From: Planomicrobium sp. CPCC 101110
GTDB lineage: Bacteria; Bacillota; Bacilli; Bacillales_A; Planococcaceae
Length of the DNA stretch: 64,000 bases
Assembly: GCF_007859395.1 (NCBI RefSeq)
Contig: NZ_VOHD01000008.1
Location: 1 to 64,000 of the forward strand
Direction of reading: 5' to 3'
Shown: one piece after another, positions 51,730 through 60,278 of the stretch
Position numbering within the stretch: the stretch's first letter is position 1
Layout: the number at the start of each line of letters is the position of its first letter
Position numbers and translations under genes: made by a program
The notes under the pieces: generated by a model
Told to the model about the DNA's origin: nothing
The model's database searches: none
Seen by the model: the letters and a program-made list of their open reading frames with translations, nothing else

Positions 51730-52716
51730 TTAGTATAAATGACAAGCAACCCAATGCTCGTCTTCTACTTCTTTCCATTGTGGTTCTTGTAATGCGCAAA
51801 TTTCCATAGCATGCGGGCATCTTGTCCTGAATCGGCAGCCGCTTGGAGGCGCTGTCGGACTCGGCGGATCGCCTTGAAGAACAATGCGTTCTTTTTTGAC
51901 GGCTCGCGGGTTCGCTTTTGGAATGGCCGATAACAGGGCCTGTGTGTAAGGATGCAGCGGATTTCTGAACATATCATCGCTATTGCTCAGTTCCATCATT
52001 TTCCCAAGATACATGACGCCGATCCGGTCGCTGATATGTTTCACCATGCCAAGGTCATGGGCGATAAACAGATACGTCAAACCTTCGGATTCTTTCAATT
52101 CTTCCATCAAGTTGATGACTTGCGCCTGGATTGATACATCCAATGCGGAAATCGGTTCATCGGCGACAATGAATTTCGGTTCCACAGCTAACGCCCGTGC
52201 TATTCCAATCCGCTGCCGCTGCCCTCCGCTGAACTCATGAGGAAATCGCTTGGCGTGTTCGGGGCGCAGGCCGACCTGTGCCAACAACTCATAAATCCGG
52301 TTTGTGCGATCTTTTCCTTTGAAAAGTTTGTAGGCATCAATTCCTTCTGCGATGATGTCACCAACCCGCATTCTCGGATTGAGCGAGGCATGCGGATCCT
52401 GGAATATGATCTGCATTTCTTTGTTGACGTTTCGCTGGGCCTCTTTATCAAGTTGCAGGACATTCTGCCCGTTATAGATAATGTCTCCTGAGGTCGGCGA
52501 CTGCAGCCCCACGACAGTTTTCCCTAATGTGGACTTGCCGCTTCCGCTTTCACCAACCAGGCCGAACGTTTCACCTTTTCGGATCGAGATGGTGATATCA
52601 TCCACCGATTTGACAGTGACATCTTTTTTAATGTTGAAGTATTTTTTCAAGGAATGGATTTCGACAAGATTTTCTGCCGTGTTTTTCTTTCCTGCCTCTT
52701 CGATTTTTTCCACCAT
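51730..52716 (-). CDS. dppF: Dipeptide ABC transporter ATP-binding protein (OppF/DppF-like)
   Basis: 328 residues. Walker A GESGSGKSTLG, signature FSGGQRQRIGIARAL, Walker B FIVADEPISALD, switch HDLGMV and the C-terminal CRFRTRCPHAMEIC cluster. ATG at 52716 overlaps the upstream stop (TGATG), so it is translationally coupled. B. subtilis dpp has a single ATPase gene (dppD); the extra F-type ATPase makes this version more like opp/E. coli dpp. Confidence 0.94.
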   Translation of the reverse strand: MVEKIEEAGKKNTAENLVEIHSLKKYFNIKKDVTVKSVDDITISIRKGETFGLVGESGSGKSTLGKTVVGLQSPTSGDIIYNGQNVLQLDKEAQRNVNKEMQIIFQDPHASLNPRMRVGDIIAEGIDAYKLFKGKDRTNRIYELLAQVGLRPEHAKRFPHEFSGGQRQRIGIARALAVEPKFIVADEPISALDVSIQAQVINLMEELKESEGLTYLFIAHDLGMVKHISDRIGVMYLGKMMELSNSDDMFRNPLHPYTQALLSAIPKANPRAVKKERIVLQGDPPSPTAPPSGCRFRTRCPHAMEICALQEPQWKEVEDEHWVACHLY

Positions 52717-53756
52717 CACTTCTCACTCCCTACTGCAATGGCTTTTTCTTCTTCTCTCGCAAAAACATGCTCCACTTGCGGTGCGCGGGAATCATTCAGC
52801 CAGCATTTGGCAAGATGGCCTTCTCCGATTTCAAAATTACCAGGCATTTCTTCTACACAAATATCCATGGCGAATTTGCAGCGAGGAGCGAATGGACAGC
52901 CTTTTGGCGGCGAAAAAAGATCTGGCGGCGATCCTTCGATCGGGATCAATTTCTTTTTCTCCGGCCCCTCTACATCCGGAATAGAGTTCAACAGCCCCCA
53001 AGTATACGGATGCCGCGGATTTTCAAACAACTCGTAAACAGTTCCGCTTTCAACCATCATTCCGCCGTACATGACGATCACCCGCTGAGCGGTTTCAGCT
53101 ACAACACCCAAATCATGGGTGATCAAAATAATCGCTGTATCGGTTTTTTTCTGGATATCTTTCATTAATTCCAGCACTTGTGCCTGGATGGTTACATCGA
53201 GCGCCGTGGTCGGCTCGTCGGCAATCAGCAATTCCGGATTGCATGCAAGCGCGATGGCGATCATTGCCCGCTGACGCATCCCGCCGCTGAATTCATGGGG
53301 ATACTGGTTATAGCGTTCTTCAGCATTTGGTATCCCGACCAATTTAAGCATTTCAATCGCTTTTATCTTTGCTTCTTTCTTCGATAATTTCTGGTGGGCA
53401 ATGACGCCTTCGGCAATTTGTTTGCCGACAATCATCGTTGGATTTAAGGAAGTCATCGGATCCTGGAATATCATTCCGATCTTGGATCCTTTTACTTTTC
53501 TCAATTCCCTTTTCGAAGCACCCAGTATTTCTTTTCCTTGGAACTTGATGCTGCCGCCTTTGATGATTCCTGGCGGCATTGGAATCAGGCCCATAATGGT
53601 TTGGACAGTAACACTTTTGCCGCTTCCGCTTTCACCGACGATGGCGACCACTTCCCCTTTATCCACGTGGAAAGAAACGTCGCGGACGGCTTTTACTTCG
53701 CCGCCGTATGTTTTAAAATTCACTTTTAAATTGTTTACATCCAATAAACGACTCAT
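52716..53756 (-). CDS. dppD: Dipeptide ABC transporter ATP-binding protein (DppD-like)
   Basis: 346 residues. Walker A GESGSGKSVTV, signature FSGGMRQRAMIAIAL, Walker B LLIADEPTTALD, His in ITHDLGVV, and C-terminal CPFAPRCKFAMDIC. It powers import with the F-type partner encoded next. Ten to twenty bases separate it from dppC. Confidence 0.95.
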   Translation of the reverse strand: MSRLLDVNNLKVNFKTYGGEVKAVRDVSFHVDKGEVVAIVGESGSGKSVTVQTIMGLIPMPPGIIKGGSIKFQGKEILGASKRELRKVKGSKIGMIFQDPMTSLNPTMIVGKQIAEGVIAHQKLSKKEAKIKAIEMLKLVGIPNAEERYNQYPHEFSGGMRQRAMIAIALACNPELLIADEPTTALDVTIQAQVLELMKDIQKKTDTAIILITHDLGVVAETAQRVIVMYGGMMVESGTVYELFENPRHPYTWGLLNSIPDVEGPEKKKLIPIEGSPPDLFSPPKGCPFAPRCKFAMDICVEEMPGNFEIGEGHLAKCWLNDSRAPQVEHVFAREEEKAIAVGSEK

Positions 53757-53768
53757 CGCTTTTACCTC

Positions 53769-54710
53769 CTACTTACGGGCTCGTGGATCGAGAGCATCCT
53801 GTATCCCATCACCAAATGCATTGAAAGCAAACATTGTCATCGCAATCATGAATGCCGGGAAAAATAATCTCCACCACTGTCCGCTTAAAATGACGCCAAG
53901 TGCATCATTTGTCATCGTTCCCCAACTTGCAAAAGGAGCTTGAACGCCAAGGCCTAAGAAACTCAAGAAAGCTTCCGCAAAAATGGCGGTCGGAATGGTG
54001 AACGTCAAATTGATAATGATAATTCCCAACGTATTGGGCAATAAATGGCGTGTAATGATTTTTGTGTGCGATGTTCCAAGCTTTTCTGCAGCCAGAACAT
54101 ATTCTTGCGATTTCAATTGCAGTATCTGTCCACGGATGATTCTTGCCATCCCTACCCAGCCTGTGATGGACAATGCGACAATGATTGTCGTAATCCCCGG
54201 CTCCATGACGACCATCAAAAGAATAACAACCAATAGATAAGGAATGCCGTATAAAATTTCAACAATTCGCATCAAAACATTATCAACACGGTCCCCTAGT
54301 TTCCCTCGCCCGGCCATATAGCCGGATACTCCCCCAACAATAACGCCGAGCAGCAAATCGACGAATGCGGCGACAAAACCGATTGTCAAGGAAACTCGAG
54401 CTCCTTGCCATGTACGGCTCCACATATCCCGCCCTAAATCATCCGTGCCAAACCAATGTTCGGAAGAAGGCGGCTGGTTAGTGTTGGTCAAGCTTTGCTC
54501 AGATGCGCTATAAGGCACCATTGCAGGCCCGAATAATGCTAGAAAGATAATCGACAGCAAAAGCACAAGCCCGATAACTGCGAGTTTATTTTTTATGACA
54601 CTTAGGAATGTTTCTTTCCAAATGCCTAAACTTGGACGTTCAATGACATCTGATTGCTGCTTGGCCGGATCTAGTGGCCGAAACAATGAATCGTTCGCTA
54701 CTTTTACCAC
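53769..54710 (-). CDS. dppC: Dipeptide ABC transporter permease (DppC-like)
   Basis: 313 residues, about six membrane helices, with an N-terminal cytosolic tail and the EAA loop SQEYVLAAEKLGTSHTKIITRHLLPN. GTG start with AAGGGGG eight bases before it, inside the end of dppB. Channel partner of DppB. Confidence 0.94.
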   Translation of the reverse strand: MVKVANDSLFRPLDPAKQQSDVIERPSLGIWKETFLSVIKNKLAVIGLVLLLSIIFLALFGPAMVPYSASEQSLTNTNQPPSSEHWFGTDDLGRDMWSRTWQGARVSLTIGFVAAFVDLLLGVIVGGVSGYMAGRGKLGDRVDNVLMRIVEILYGIPYLLVVILLMVVMEPGITTIIVALSITGWVGMARIIRGQILQLKSQEYVLAAEKLGTSHTKIITRHLLPNTLGIIIINLTFTIPTAIFAEAFLSFLGLGVQAPFASWGTMTNDALGVILSGQWWRLFFPAFMIAMTMFAFNAFGDGIQDALDPRARK

Positions 54711-54713
54711 CTG

Positions 54714-55640
54714 TTAATCCCCCTTGCTCGTCAGTTTAATTCTCGGATCAATAAATCGATAAGAAATATCGATCAAGAACAACGTAACAACCAAAATGGT
54801 GCTGAAAAATACCGTTGTTCCCATGATGACTGGATAATCACGATTGAATATGCTATCCACAAAATATTTCCCGATCCCTGGAATCGCGAATATTTTTTCA
54901 ATAACGAATGTCCCTGTGATCAATGCGACAAACAATGGGCCGATAAACGATACAACCGGCAAAATCGCATTGCGGATTCCATGGCTGACCACAATCTTGA
55001 AAGAAGACAACCCTTTAGCGTCAGCTGTTTTAATGTAATTCTGATTCATGACTTCAAGCATGCTTGATCTCATGAACCTCGCAACAACGGCAAGCGGCGT
55101 GACTGCCAGCGCCAATGTCGGCAAAACCGAATGCTGGAACGTTCCCCATGAAGCTACCGGAAGAAGGCCCCACTTGACCGCAAAAAAGTTGATGAGCAAT
55201 GGCGCCAGGATAAAGCTTGGAACAGAAATTCCGACAATCGCAAAAACCATAGACACATAATCAAGCAATCTATTATGATTCAGCGCAGCAATAATTCCGA
55301 GCAGCAAGCCGAAAATCAGTGCTACAACGATTGCCTGGATGCCCAATGTCGCAGATGCAGGAAATCCATCTGCCAGAAGGTCATTTACAGTTCTTGTTTC
55401 TGACTGGATGGAAGGTCCTAAATCCAGCATGGCCAAGTTCTTCAAATACAATATATATTGAACAGGTATAGGTTCATCCAAATTGTATTTTGCGCGCATG
55501 TTCTCTACAACTTCTTCTGGGAGAACATCTGCATCCGAGGCAAATGGGTCGCCCGGAATCAATTTCATGATCAAAAACGTCAACGAAGCGATTACCCAAA
55601 TGGTAACAAGCATCGTAATAAAGCGTTTTACAATATACAT
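54714..55640 (-). CDS. dppB: Dipeptide ABC transporter permease (DppB-like)
   Basis: 308 residues with six membrane helices; EAA loop QNYIKTADAKGLSSFKIVVSHGIRN. The standard length and the YIVKRFITMLVTIWVIAS N-terminus match B. subtilis DppB. It follows the D-aminopeptidase gene by 33 bases. Confidence 0.94.
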   Translation of the reverse strand: MYIVKRFITMLVTIWVIASLTFLIMKLIPGDPFASDADVLPEEVVENMRAKYNLDEPIPVQYILYLKNLAMLDLGPSIQSETRTVNDLLADGFPASATLGIQAIVVALIFGLLLGIIAALNHNRLLDYVSMVFAIVGISVPSFILAPLLINFFAVKWGLLPVASWGTFQHSVLPTLALAVTPLAVVARFMRSSMLEVMNQNYIKTADAKGLSSFKIVVSHGIRNAILPVVSFIGPLFVALITGTFVIEKIFAIPGIGKYFVDSIFNRDYPVIMGTTVFFSTILVVTLFLIDISYRFIDPRIKLTSKGD

Positions 55641-55673
55641 TCCTTCAACACCTCAATTCAAATTGGTTTACAC

Positions 55674-56522
55674 TCAAGCATTCACGCTGCCAAGCACGCC
55701 GTTCGTTGCGGTTATCGCAATGATTACACATCCCCACATATGCTTATAGGCCGTGACCATGTCATCGCATGTAAAGCGGATTTGTTTCGGCCCGATCAAC
55801 TCGACGCTTGGAATGGTCGTTGTCATCTTCGCTTGCTGTGATCCTTTGAATTGAATTTCAAACGTAATAGGGCCTTCCAGCACCACAGGTTTTTGGTTTG
55901 CCGCATTTTTTACGGCAGCTTCGGCTTTTTCCCGAATAATTTCTTGGGCAACTTCCGGATGAAGGAGTTCTGCAGCAAAACGGTCTACTGCACGTTTTGT
56001 CACTGCCGCTTCCACATGGGGCAGAGTTTCCTGAACTTCCCGGACATAGGCGTCATCCCCGCTTATAAAAATTGGCGGAACACCGAAAGCACCCGCTACA
56101 TATGTGTTCATCTCTGTTTCTCCAACAACATGTCCATTGATCTTTAGCTCATTGACGCAAATCCCCGCCAGTGAGTGGCTGATCACCGCAACATCTGAAC
56201 CTCCTTCGCGGCCATGGTGGCCAACAAATAAGATTCCGTCGAACGTTTCATCCAACCCTTCAAGCTGGCACATAACCCGGTTGTTCCCGGAAACAAGGCG
56301 CGCGCGTTTATCCAATTCTTCAATGATGATATTGGACATGTTGCCATGGCCATCTGCAACCACGATTTCCTTCGCTCCTCCATTGAATGCTCCTTCTATT
56401 GCCGCATTAACGTCTGCCGTCATCAATTTGCGGAAACGCTGGTACTCGGAAGGCGTTTTAAGCTGCTGGTTCGTAGCTACACCAGAAATCCCTTCCATAT
56501 CTGCTGAAATGAAATACTTCAT
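55674..56522 (-). CDS. dppA: D-aminopeptidase DppA (M55)
   Basis: 282 residues. Zinc-binding residues are seen in the N-terminal SADMEGISG (Asp, Glu), VVADGHGNM (Asp, His) and FVGHHGREG (His). It releases N-terminal D-amino acids, for example D-Ala from D-Ala-D-Ala, so it may recover wall-derived dipeptides brought in by the same operon. First structural gene of dpp, as in B. subtilis (274 residues). Confidence 0.95.
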   Translation of the reverse strand: MKYFISADMEGISGVATNQQLKTPSEYQRFRKLMTADVNAAIEGAFNGGAKEIVVADGHGNMSNIIIEELDKRARLVSGNNRVMCQLEGLDETFDGILFVGHHGREGGSDVAVISHSLAGICVNELKINGHVVGETEMNTYVAGAFGVPPIFISGDDAYVREVQETLPHVEAAVTKRAVDRFAAELLHPEVAQEIIREKAEAAVKNAANQKPVVLEGPITFEIQFKGSQQAKMTTTIPSVELIGPKQIRFTCDDMVTAYKHMWGCVIIAITATNGVLGSVNA

Positions 56523-56607
56523 TGTGTCCCGACATCCTTCGCATTATATTTTTGTTCTTGCACATAATATTTTGACAAAAAATTTTGACTATTTAACATA
56601 TGGATCT

Positions 56608-57057
56608 TTAACGTATGTATTCGAAAGTATTTTTGTATACATCCAATTGGATTATCGTATTGATGTCTGTCACTTCTTCTATTGAATTGATTGCGTATAA
56701 TACTTCGGTAATTTTTTCTTGATCTTTCACTGTTATTTGAACAAGAAGAGGATATTCTCCGGATGTCACAGTAATATAACGGATTGGAGGAATTTTCTTC
56801 AGTTCTTTGATGACTTGCTGCAGGGACCGGGATTGCGCTTTGATCTGGATAATAGCGCCAGCTTTGAGCCCAACAGCAATCGGATTGACAATTCCAACCA
56901 CGTTGAGAATTTCTTTATCAATCAGGTTTTTGTAGCGCAAGCGAATCGTTTTTTCGGTGACATGCAAGCATTTTGACAACTCGGCGAATGATACGCGCCC
57001 ATCTTCTGATAACCGTTTGATGATGCCGTGATCCAGTTCATCTAGTTCATAAACCAT
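56608..57057 (-). CDS. Lrp/AsnC family transcriptional regulator
   Basis: 149 residues. N-terminal HTH (about 5-60; LDHGIIKRLSEDGRVSFAELSKCLHVTEKTIRLRYKNL) and a C-terminal RAM ligand domain (about 65-145) that binds amino acids. It lies immediately upstream of dppA on the same strand and diverges from an amidohydrolase gene, so it is the likely local regulator of both. Direct repeats ATTTTGAC at 56569-56576 and 56582-56589 in the gap before dppA may be its site (inference). In B. subtilis dpp is controlled by CodY and AbrB, not by a linked Lrp. Confidence 0.88.
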   Translation of the reverse strand: MVYELDELDHGIIKRLSEDGRVSFAELSKCLHVTEKTIRLRYKNLIDKEILNVVGIVNPIAVGLKAGAIIQIKAQSRSLQQVIKELKKIPPIRYITVTSGEYPLLVQITVKDQEKITEVLYAINSIEEVTDINTIIQLDVYKNTFEYIR

Positions 57058-57241
57058 GAAACACCTTCTCTCTGCCTTGGCGCTCCTTCGTTACCGGAAT
57101 AAGGTCTTTTTTTCGATTTCAGTAACGCTTTACAATATTCTCAATATATTTTATTATCTAAAAAAGGAATATTAATGAATAGTTTATAATATGTATTTTT
57201 ATAAAGCAATGCTTTTTTTTATCAAAATTGGAGGTTTTTAT

Positions 57242-58366
57242 ATGTTAGCGATTTCAAATGCAAAAGTTTTCGATGGCATTGGCAAAGTGCTGGATGGCCA
57301 TGTCATCTACGTGAAAGATGGGAAATTCGAAGCGATTGAACCACAGAGCGACATTCCGGCAGGCTATCGGATCATAGATGCTTCCGGAAAAATAGTCACA
57401 CCGGGACTGATTGACGTCCATACCCACTTGGGCATTTCAGAAGAAGGCGTTGGCAAAGAAGGCGCTGATTTCAATGAGACGAGCTCCGCTGTTACTCCGC
57501 AAATACGGGCTATCGATGGCATCAATCCGATGGAAACAGGATTCGAAGATGCCCGCCGTGCAGGTGTCACGACAGTCCAAGTCATGCCGGGAAGCGCCAA
57601 CGTGATCGGAGGCGAAATGCTCGTTTTGAAAACAGCCGGCCATATTGTAGACGATATGGTTTTGCGGTCTCCTTCCGGAATGAAAGCCGCTACTGGCGAA
57701 AATCCGAAAAAGTATCACGGAGACAAAGGAAGGATGCCGGTGACCCGGATGGGCGTTGCGGCATTGATACGCGAGAAATTGATAGAAGCGCAGAATTACA
57801 TAAATGGAGAAAAAAAAGAACGGAAGCTGGACATGGAAAACTTGGCGAAAGTGCTGAACAAAGAAATTCCATTGCGGGTCCACGCTCACCGGGCGGATGA
57901 CATTCTTACTGTTCTTCGCATCAAGCGTGAATTTGATATCGATGTTACGATTGAACATTGCACTGAAGGACATCATATCGCCGACTATATTGCAAAACAC
58001 GATGTGCGGGTTTCGGTTGGTCCGACAATGTCGACTCGCTCAAAAGTGGAACTGAAAGATAAAAATTGGACGACGATCAAAACATTGATAGATGCTGGCG
58101 TGCCTTGCTCGTTAACGACGGATCATCCTGTCGTCGGCATTGAATATCTAGTGACGAGTGCCATTCATGCGATCAACCACGGCATCACCGAGCAACAGGC
58201 GCTGACCGCCTTGACTTCTGATGCTGCAAAGCACTTGGGAGTGGAAGATCGGGTCGGTTCCATTGAACCGGCTAAAGATGCGGATTTCGTCATTTGGAGC
58301 GGCAACCCGTTTGAACTTTCAAGCAAAGTGGAGAGCGTCTATATCAACGGCGAAGCAGTCCATTGA
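57242..58366 (+). CDS. Amidohydrolase (imidazolonepropionase-like, metal-dependent)
   Basis: 374 residues. Amidohydrolase superfamily: HxH in IDVHTHLG, later ligands in VHAHRADD and IEHCTEGHHI, and Asp in LTTDHPVV, with the C-terminal composite beta-domain (IEPAKDADFVIWSGNPFE). Members of this group include Xaa-Pro or Xaa-His dipeptidases and cyclic amide hydrolases; its head-to-head placement with the Lrp-dpp locus suggests a peptide-derived substrate. No signal peptide: the N-terminus MLAISNAKVFDGIG is a beta-strand. TTGGAGG sets the start. The 57058-57241 gap is A/T-rich with a TATAAT-like box at 57184-57190. Confidence 0.87.
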   Translation: MLAISNAKVFDGIGKVLDGHVIYVKDGKFEAIEPQSDIPAGYRIIDASGKIVTPGLIDVHTHLGISEEGVGKEGADFNETSSAVTPQIRAIDGINPMETGFEDARRAGVTTVQVMPGSANVIGGEMLVLKTAGHIVDDMVLRSPSGMKAATGENPKKYHGDKGRMPVTRMGVAALIREKLIEAQNYINGEKKERKLDMENLAKVLNKEIPLRVHAHRADDILTVLRIKREFDIDVTIEHCTEGHHIADYIAKHDVRVSVGPTMSTRSKVELKDKNWTTIKTLIDAGVPCSLTTDHPVVGIEYLVTSAIHAINHGITEQQALTALTSDAAKHLGVEDRVGSIEPAKDADFVIWSGNPFELSSKVESVYINGEAVH

Positions 58367-58371
58367 ACGAA

Positions 58372-58410
58372 TAAAAGCAGCCTCTCATTCTCAAGAGGCT
58401 GCTTTTATTA
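58372..58410. terminator. Bidirectional terminator after the amidohydrolase gene
   Basis: ATAAAAGCAGCCTCT and AGAGGCTGCTTTTAT pair perfectly around an 8-base loop, between convergent genes. Confidence 0.9.
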
Positions 58411-58423
58411 TTTATGAGGGCCT

Positions 58424-58890
58424 TTAAGGAGCCAGATCCGAATTATTCAGGGCACTTTTCGAATTGAGTGCTTCCATTAAAATCCGCAGACCGATTTCGT
58501 GGCCGTCCATGACATGTGGCAGCTCTTCAGGTTCAACCCAAATGCGGCATGAGGATTCATTTTCTCTCAAAAACGGCAAACTCTCTTCAACGTCTACTCG
58601 ATAAAACAATTGATAGCCAATCCTCGGGTACGGACCGGATTCCCAAAAATCAGGGTTGTCTGTGTGATCCACTTCAATGGCTCCTATGTAGCTGGCCCTC
58701 CCCTTAATATAAGCTTCTTCATATATTTCCCTATGCAGCGCCCCTTAACATGGACCAGCAACACTTTTCCTCCACTGAAACAATCGGCATGGACACTTGT
58801 GATAATATCTGCTGCGCTGATTTTCGTTGCAGCATGCCACCGCAGGCAAACTTTTTGCCCTCCCCAATTCCCATAGATATCATTGGCCAT
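58424..58890 (-). pseudogene. Nudix hydrolase pseudogene (internal deletion and frameshift)
   Basis: Two frames together read as one Nudix protein. The 5' part (from ATG 58890, MANDIYGNWGGQKV to LLVHVKGR near 58727) is followed, in another frame, by REIYEEAYIKGRASYIGAIE and DHTDNPDFWESGPYPRIGYQ to the stop at 58424. The segment that should lie between, with the GWDxPGGHxExGE part of the Nudix box, is missing: GR is joined almost directly to REIYEEA. So about 20 codons were lost and the frame shifted, removing the metal and pyrophosphate site. The start overlaps the end of the S51 peptidase gene. A sequencing error cannot explain a loss of this size, though an assembly error could. Confidence 0.85.
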
Positions 58891-59560
58891 TTCTCTTCTC
58901 TTCAATCCAGTGCCCGTTTTTCTGTTGGAATGTATATACATCCCCACCCTCGATGGACGCCAGTTGTTCGTCTTCAAAATACATGCCGGCTTCATCATCT
59001 ATTCCATAGCCGGCTGCAGCACCTGTTTTGGCAATGGCTGCTTTCAAATTTTCTTTTTCTTCCCAATAGGTGTAATGGACGCTAACGACACAGTCCTTTA
59101 AAAGCCCCAGCCCCTCCAAAAATAAATGTTCGTTTCTTGCATTGTCAATCGGCGGAATAACGCAAACTTCCGGGCTGATCAAAGCCCCAGCCGAAAAGCC
59201 GGCAACCGGAACTCCCTGTCCGTACCGTTCTTTTATAACGGCCCCAAGCACCGTACCAGCGATATAATCCCGGTAACGTTCTGTGTCGCCTCCGCCGATA
59301 ATGATACCGGTACATGTCTGCAGCTCTTCTATATCTTCCTTGGATGGCTGAGGGGTCAACAGCAAACAAAAAAAGTCCTTTATTCCATTCTCCTTCAAAA
59401 CATCAGTGTATTGGGGCAAGTAATTCTTCCATCCTTCACGTTCTACAAGCAGAATGGCCACTTTTCCCCTGTCTTTCAAAGACAGTTCAGCAAACTTTGC
59501 GCCAAATTGCGCTTCAAACGGCGGGTTGCCGCCTTGCAGGAATAAATGTTTCCCCCCCAT
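58880..59560 (-). CDS. Peptidase S51-like protein (dipeptidase E / cyanophycinase group)
   Basis: 226 residues of the class I GATase-like fold with a serine nucleophile: GFSAGALISPEV. Other family parts: IIIGGGDTERY and VVSVHYTYWEEKENL. Peptidase E cleaves aspartyl dipeptides; this one is nearer to uncharacterised Firmicute homologues. The N-terminal MGGKHLFLQGGNPPFEAQF is unusual, matching the glycine-rich first strand. In an operon with the P-loop kinase upstream (21-base gap) and the broken Nudix gene downstream. Confidence 0.82.
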   Translation of the reverse strand: MGGKHLFLQGGNPPFEAQFGAKFAELSLKDRGKVAILLVEREGWKNYLPQYTDVLKENGIKDFFCLLLTPQPSKEDIEELQTCTGIIIGGGDTERYRDYIAGTVLGAVIKERYGQGVPVAGFSAGALISPEVCVIPPIDNARNEHLFLEGLGLLKDCVVSVHYTYWEEKENLKAAIAKTGAAAGYGIDDEAGMYFEDEQLASIEGGDVYTFQQKNGHWIEEKRNGQ

Positions 59561-59581
59561 GCCCTCTTCCCCTTTCCATTG

Positions 59582-60106
59582 TTATTCCAGGATATATTCA
59601 AGCACTTCGTCTATATAACTGCTGAGCGGTTTGCCTGAATCGATCACCAAGTGTTCAACATTAAGCGGCTTTTCGCTGCTATCGACGGCTACAGAAAATA
59701 CTTTTTCCGATAAAACTTCTTGGATCTGGCTGGTTTTTCGGCTCCGATTTTTCAGGCGCTCGTTTATTTTCTGGAAATCATTCAAATAACATTCAACATA
59801 TTTATATTTCACGTTATACTTTTCCGCTAGCCTCATGCCGTTGCCAAGCATTTCGGCATACAGGCAGGGGCTGTCAAAAATAACGGCATGGCCAAGTGAA
59901 AGATGGAAATCTATCAAGGACCAGTCGACTCCATAAGATATTTTGCCGGCTGTTTTGGCATCCATTGTCTGCACTTCCATGAATTCCATCAACGCTGACT
60001 TCACCACATCATGATCAACAATGACCGCGCCGGTCCTTCTTGCGAGCATGTGGGCCAACGTCGATTTTCCGGAGCCCGGAAATCCGGACATTTGAAGAAA
60101 AAACAT
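59582..60106 (-). CDS. P-loop kinase-like AAA_33 protein
   Basis: 174 residues. Walker A GFPGSGKSTLAHML at 8-21, an Asp pair in VIVDHDVVKSAL, and Walker B-like AVIFDSPC. It resembles zeta-toxin/chloramphenicol-phosphotransferase-type small-molecule kinases. No antitoxin gene is adjacent, so a toxin role is not supported. Substrate unknown. Confidence 0.8.
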   Translation of the reverse strand: MFFLQMSGFPGSGKSTLAHMLARRTGAVIVDHDVVKSALMEFMEVQTMDAKTAGKISYGVDWSLIDFHLSLGHAVIFDSPCLYAEMLGNGMRLAEKYNVKYKYVECYLNDFQKINERLKNRSRKTSQIQEVLSEKVFSVAVDSSEKPLNVEHLVIDSGKPLSSYIDEVLEYILE

Positions 60107-60278
60107 AGCAGCAGCCTCGCTTTTTTAAGTTATTTAGGAGGATTTTCTCCTATTTTATCTTTTTCGAATATTTTAACGTGTTCTTTACTTTGCGGCGATA
60201 TACTAGGTGGAAAGAAGACGATTCCATTCAGAAACAGAAAAAATTGGCAATGCCCGCTTAAACTAAAGGAGATGGACT

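Noticed and set aside
58684-58998. 104-residue ORF upstream of the Nudix remnant as a separate protein
   Set aside because: From ATG 58890 it is the N-terminal half of the Nudix gene; its last residues are a frameshifted read of the REIYEEA region.
59582-60106. Zeta-toxin-like P-loop protein as part of a toxin-antitoxin pair
   Set aside because: No small antitoxin gene is adjacent; neighbours are a peptidase and an oppositely oriented membrane protein.
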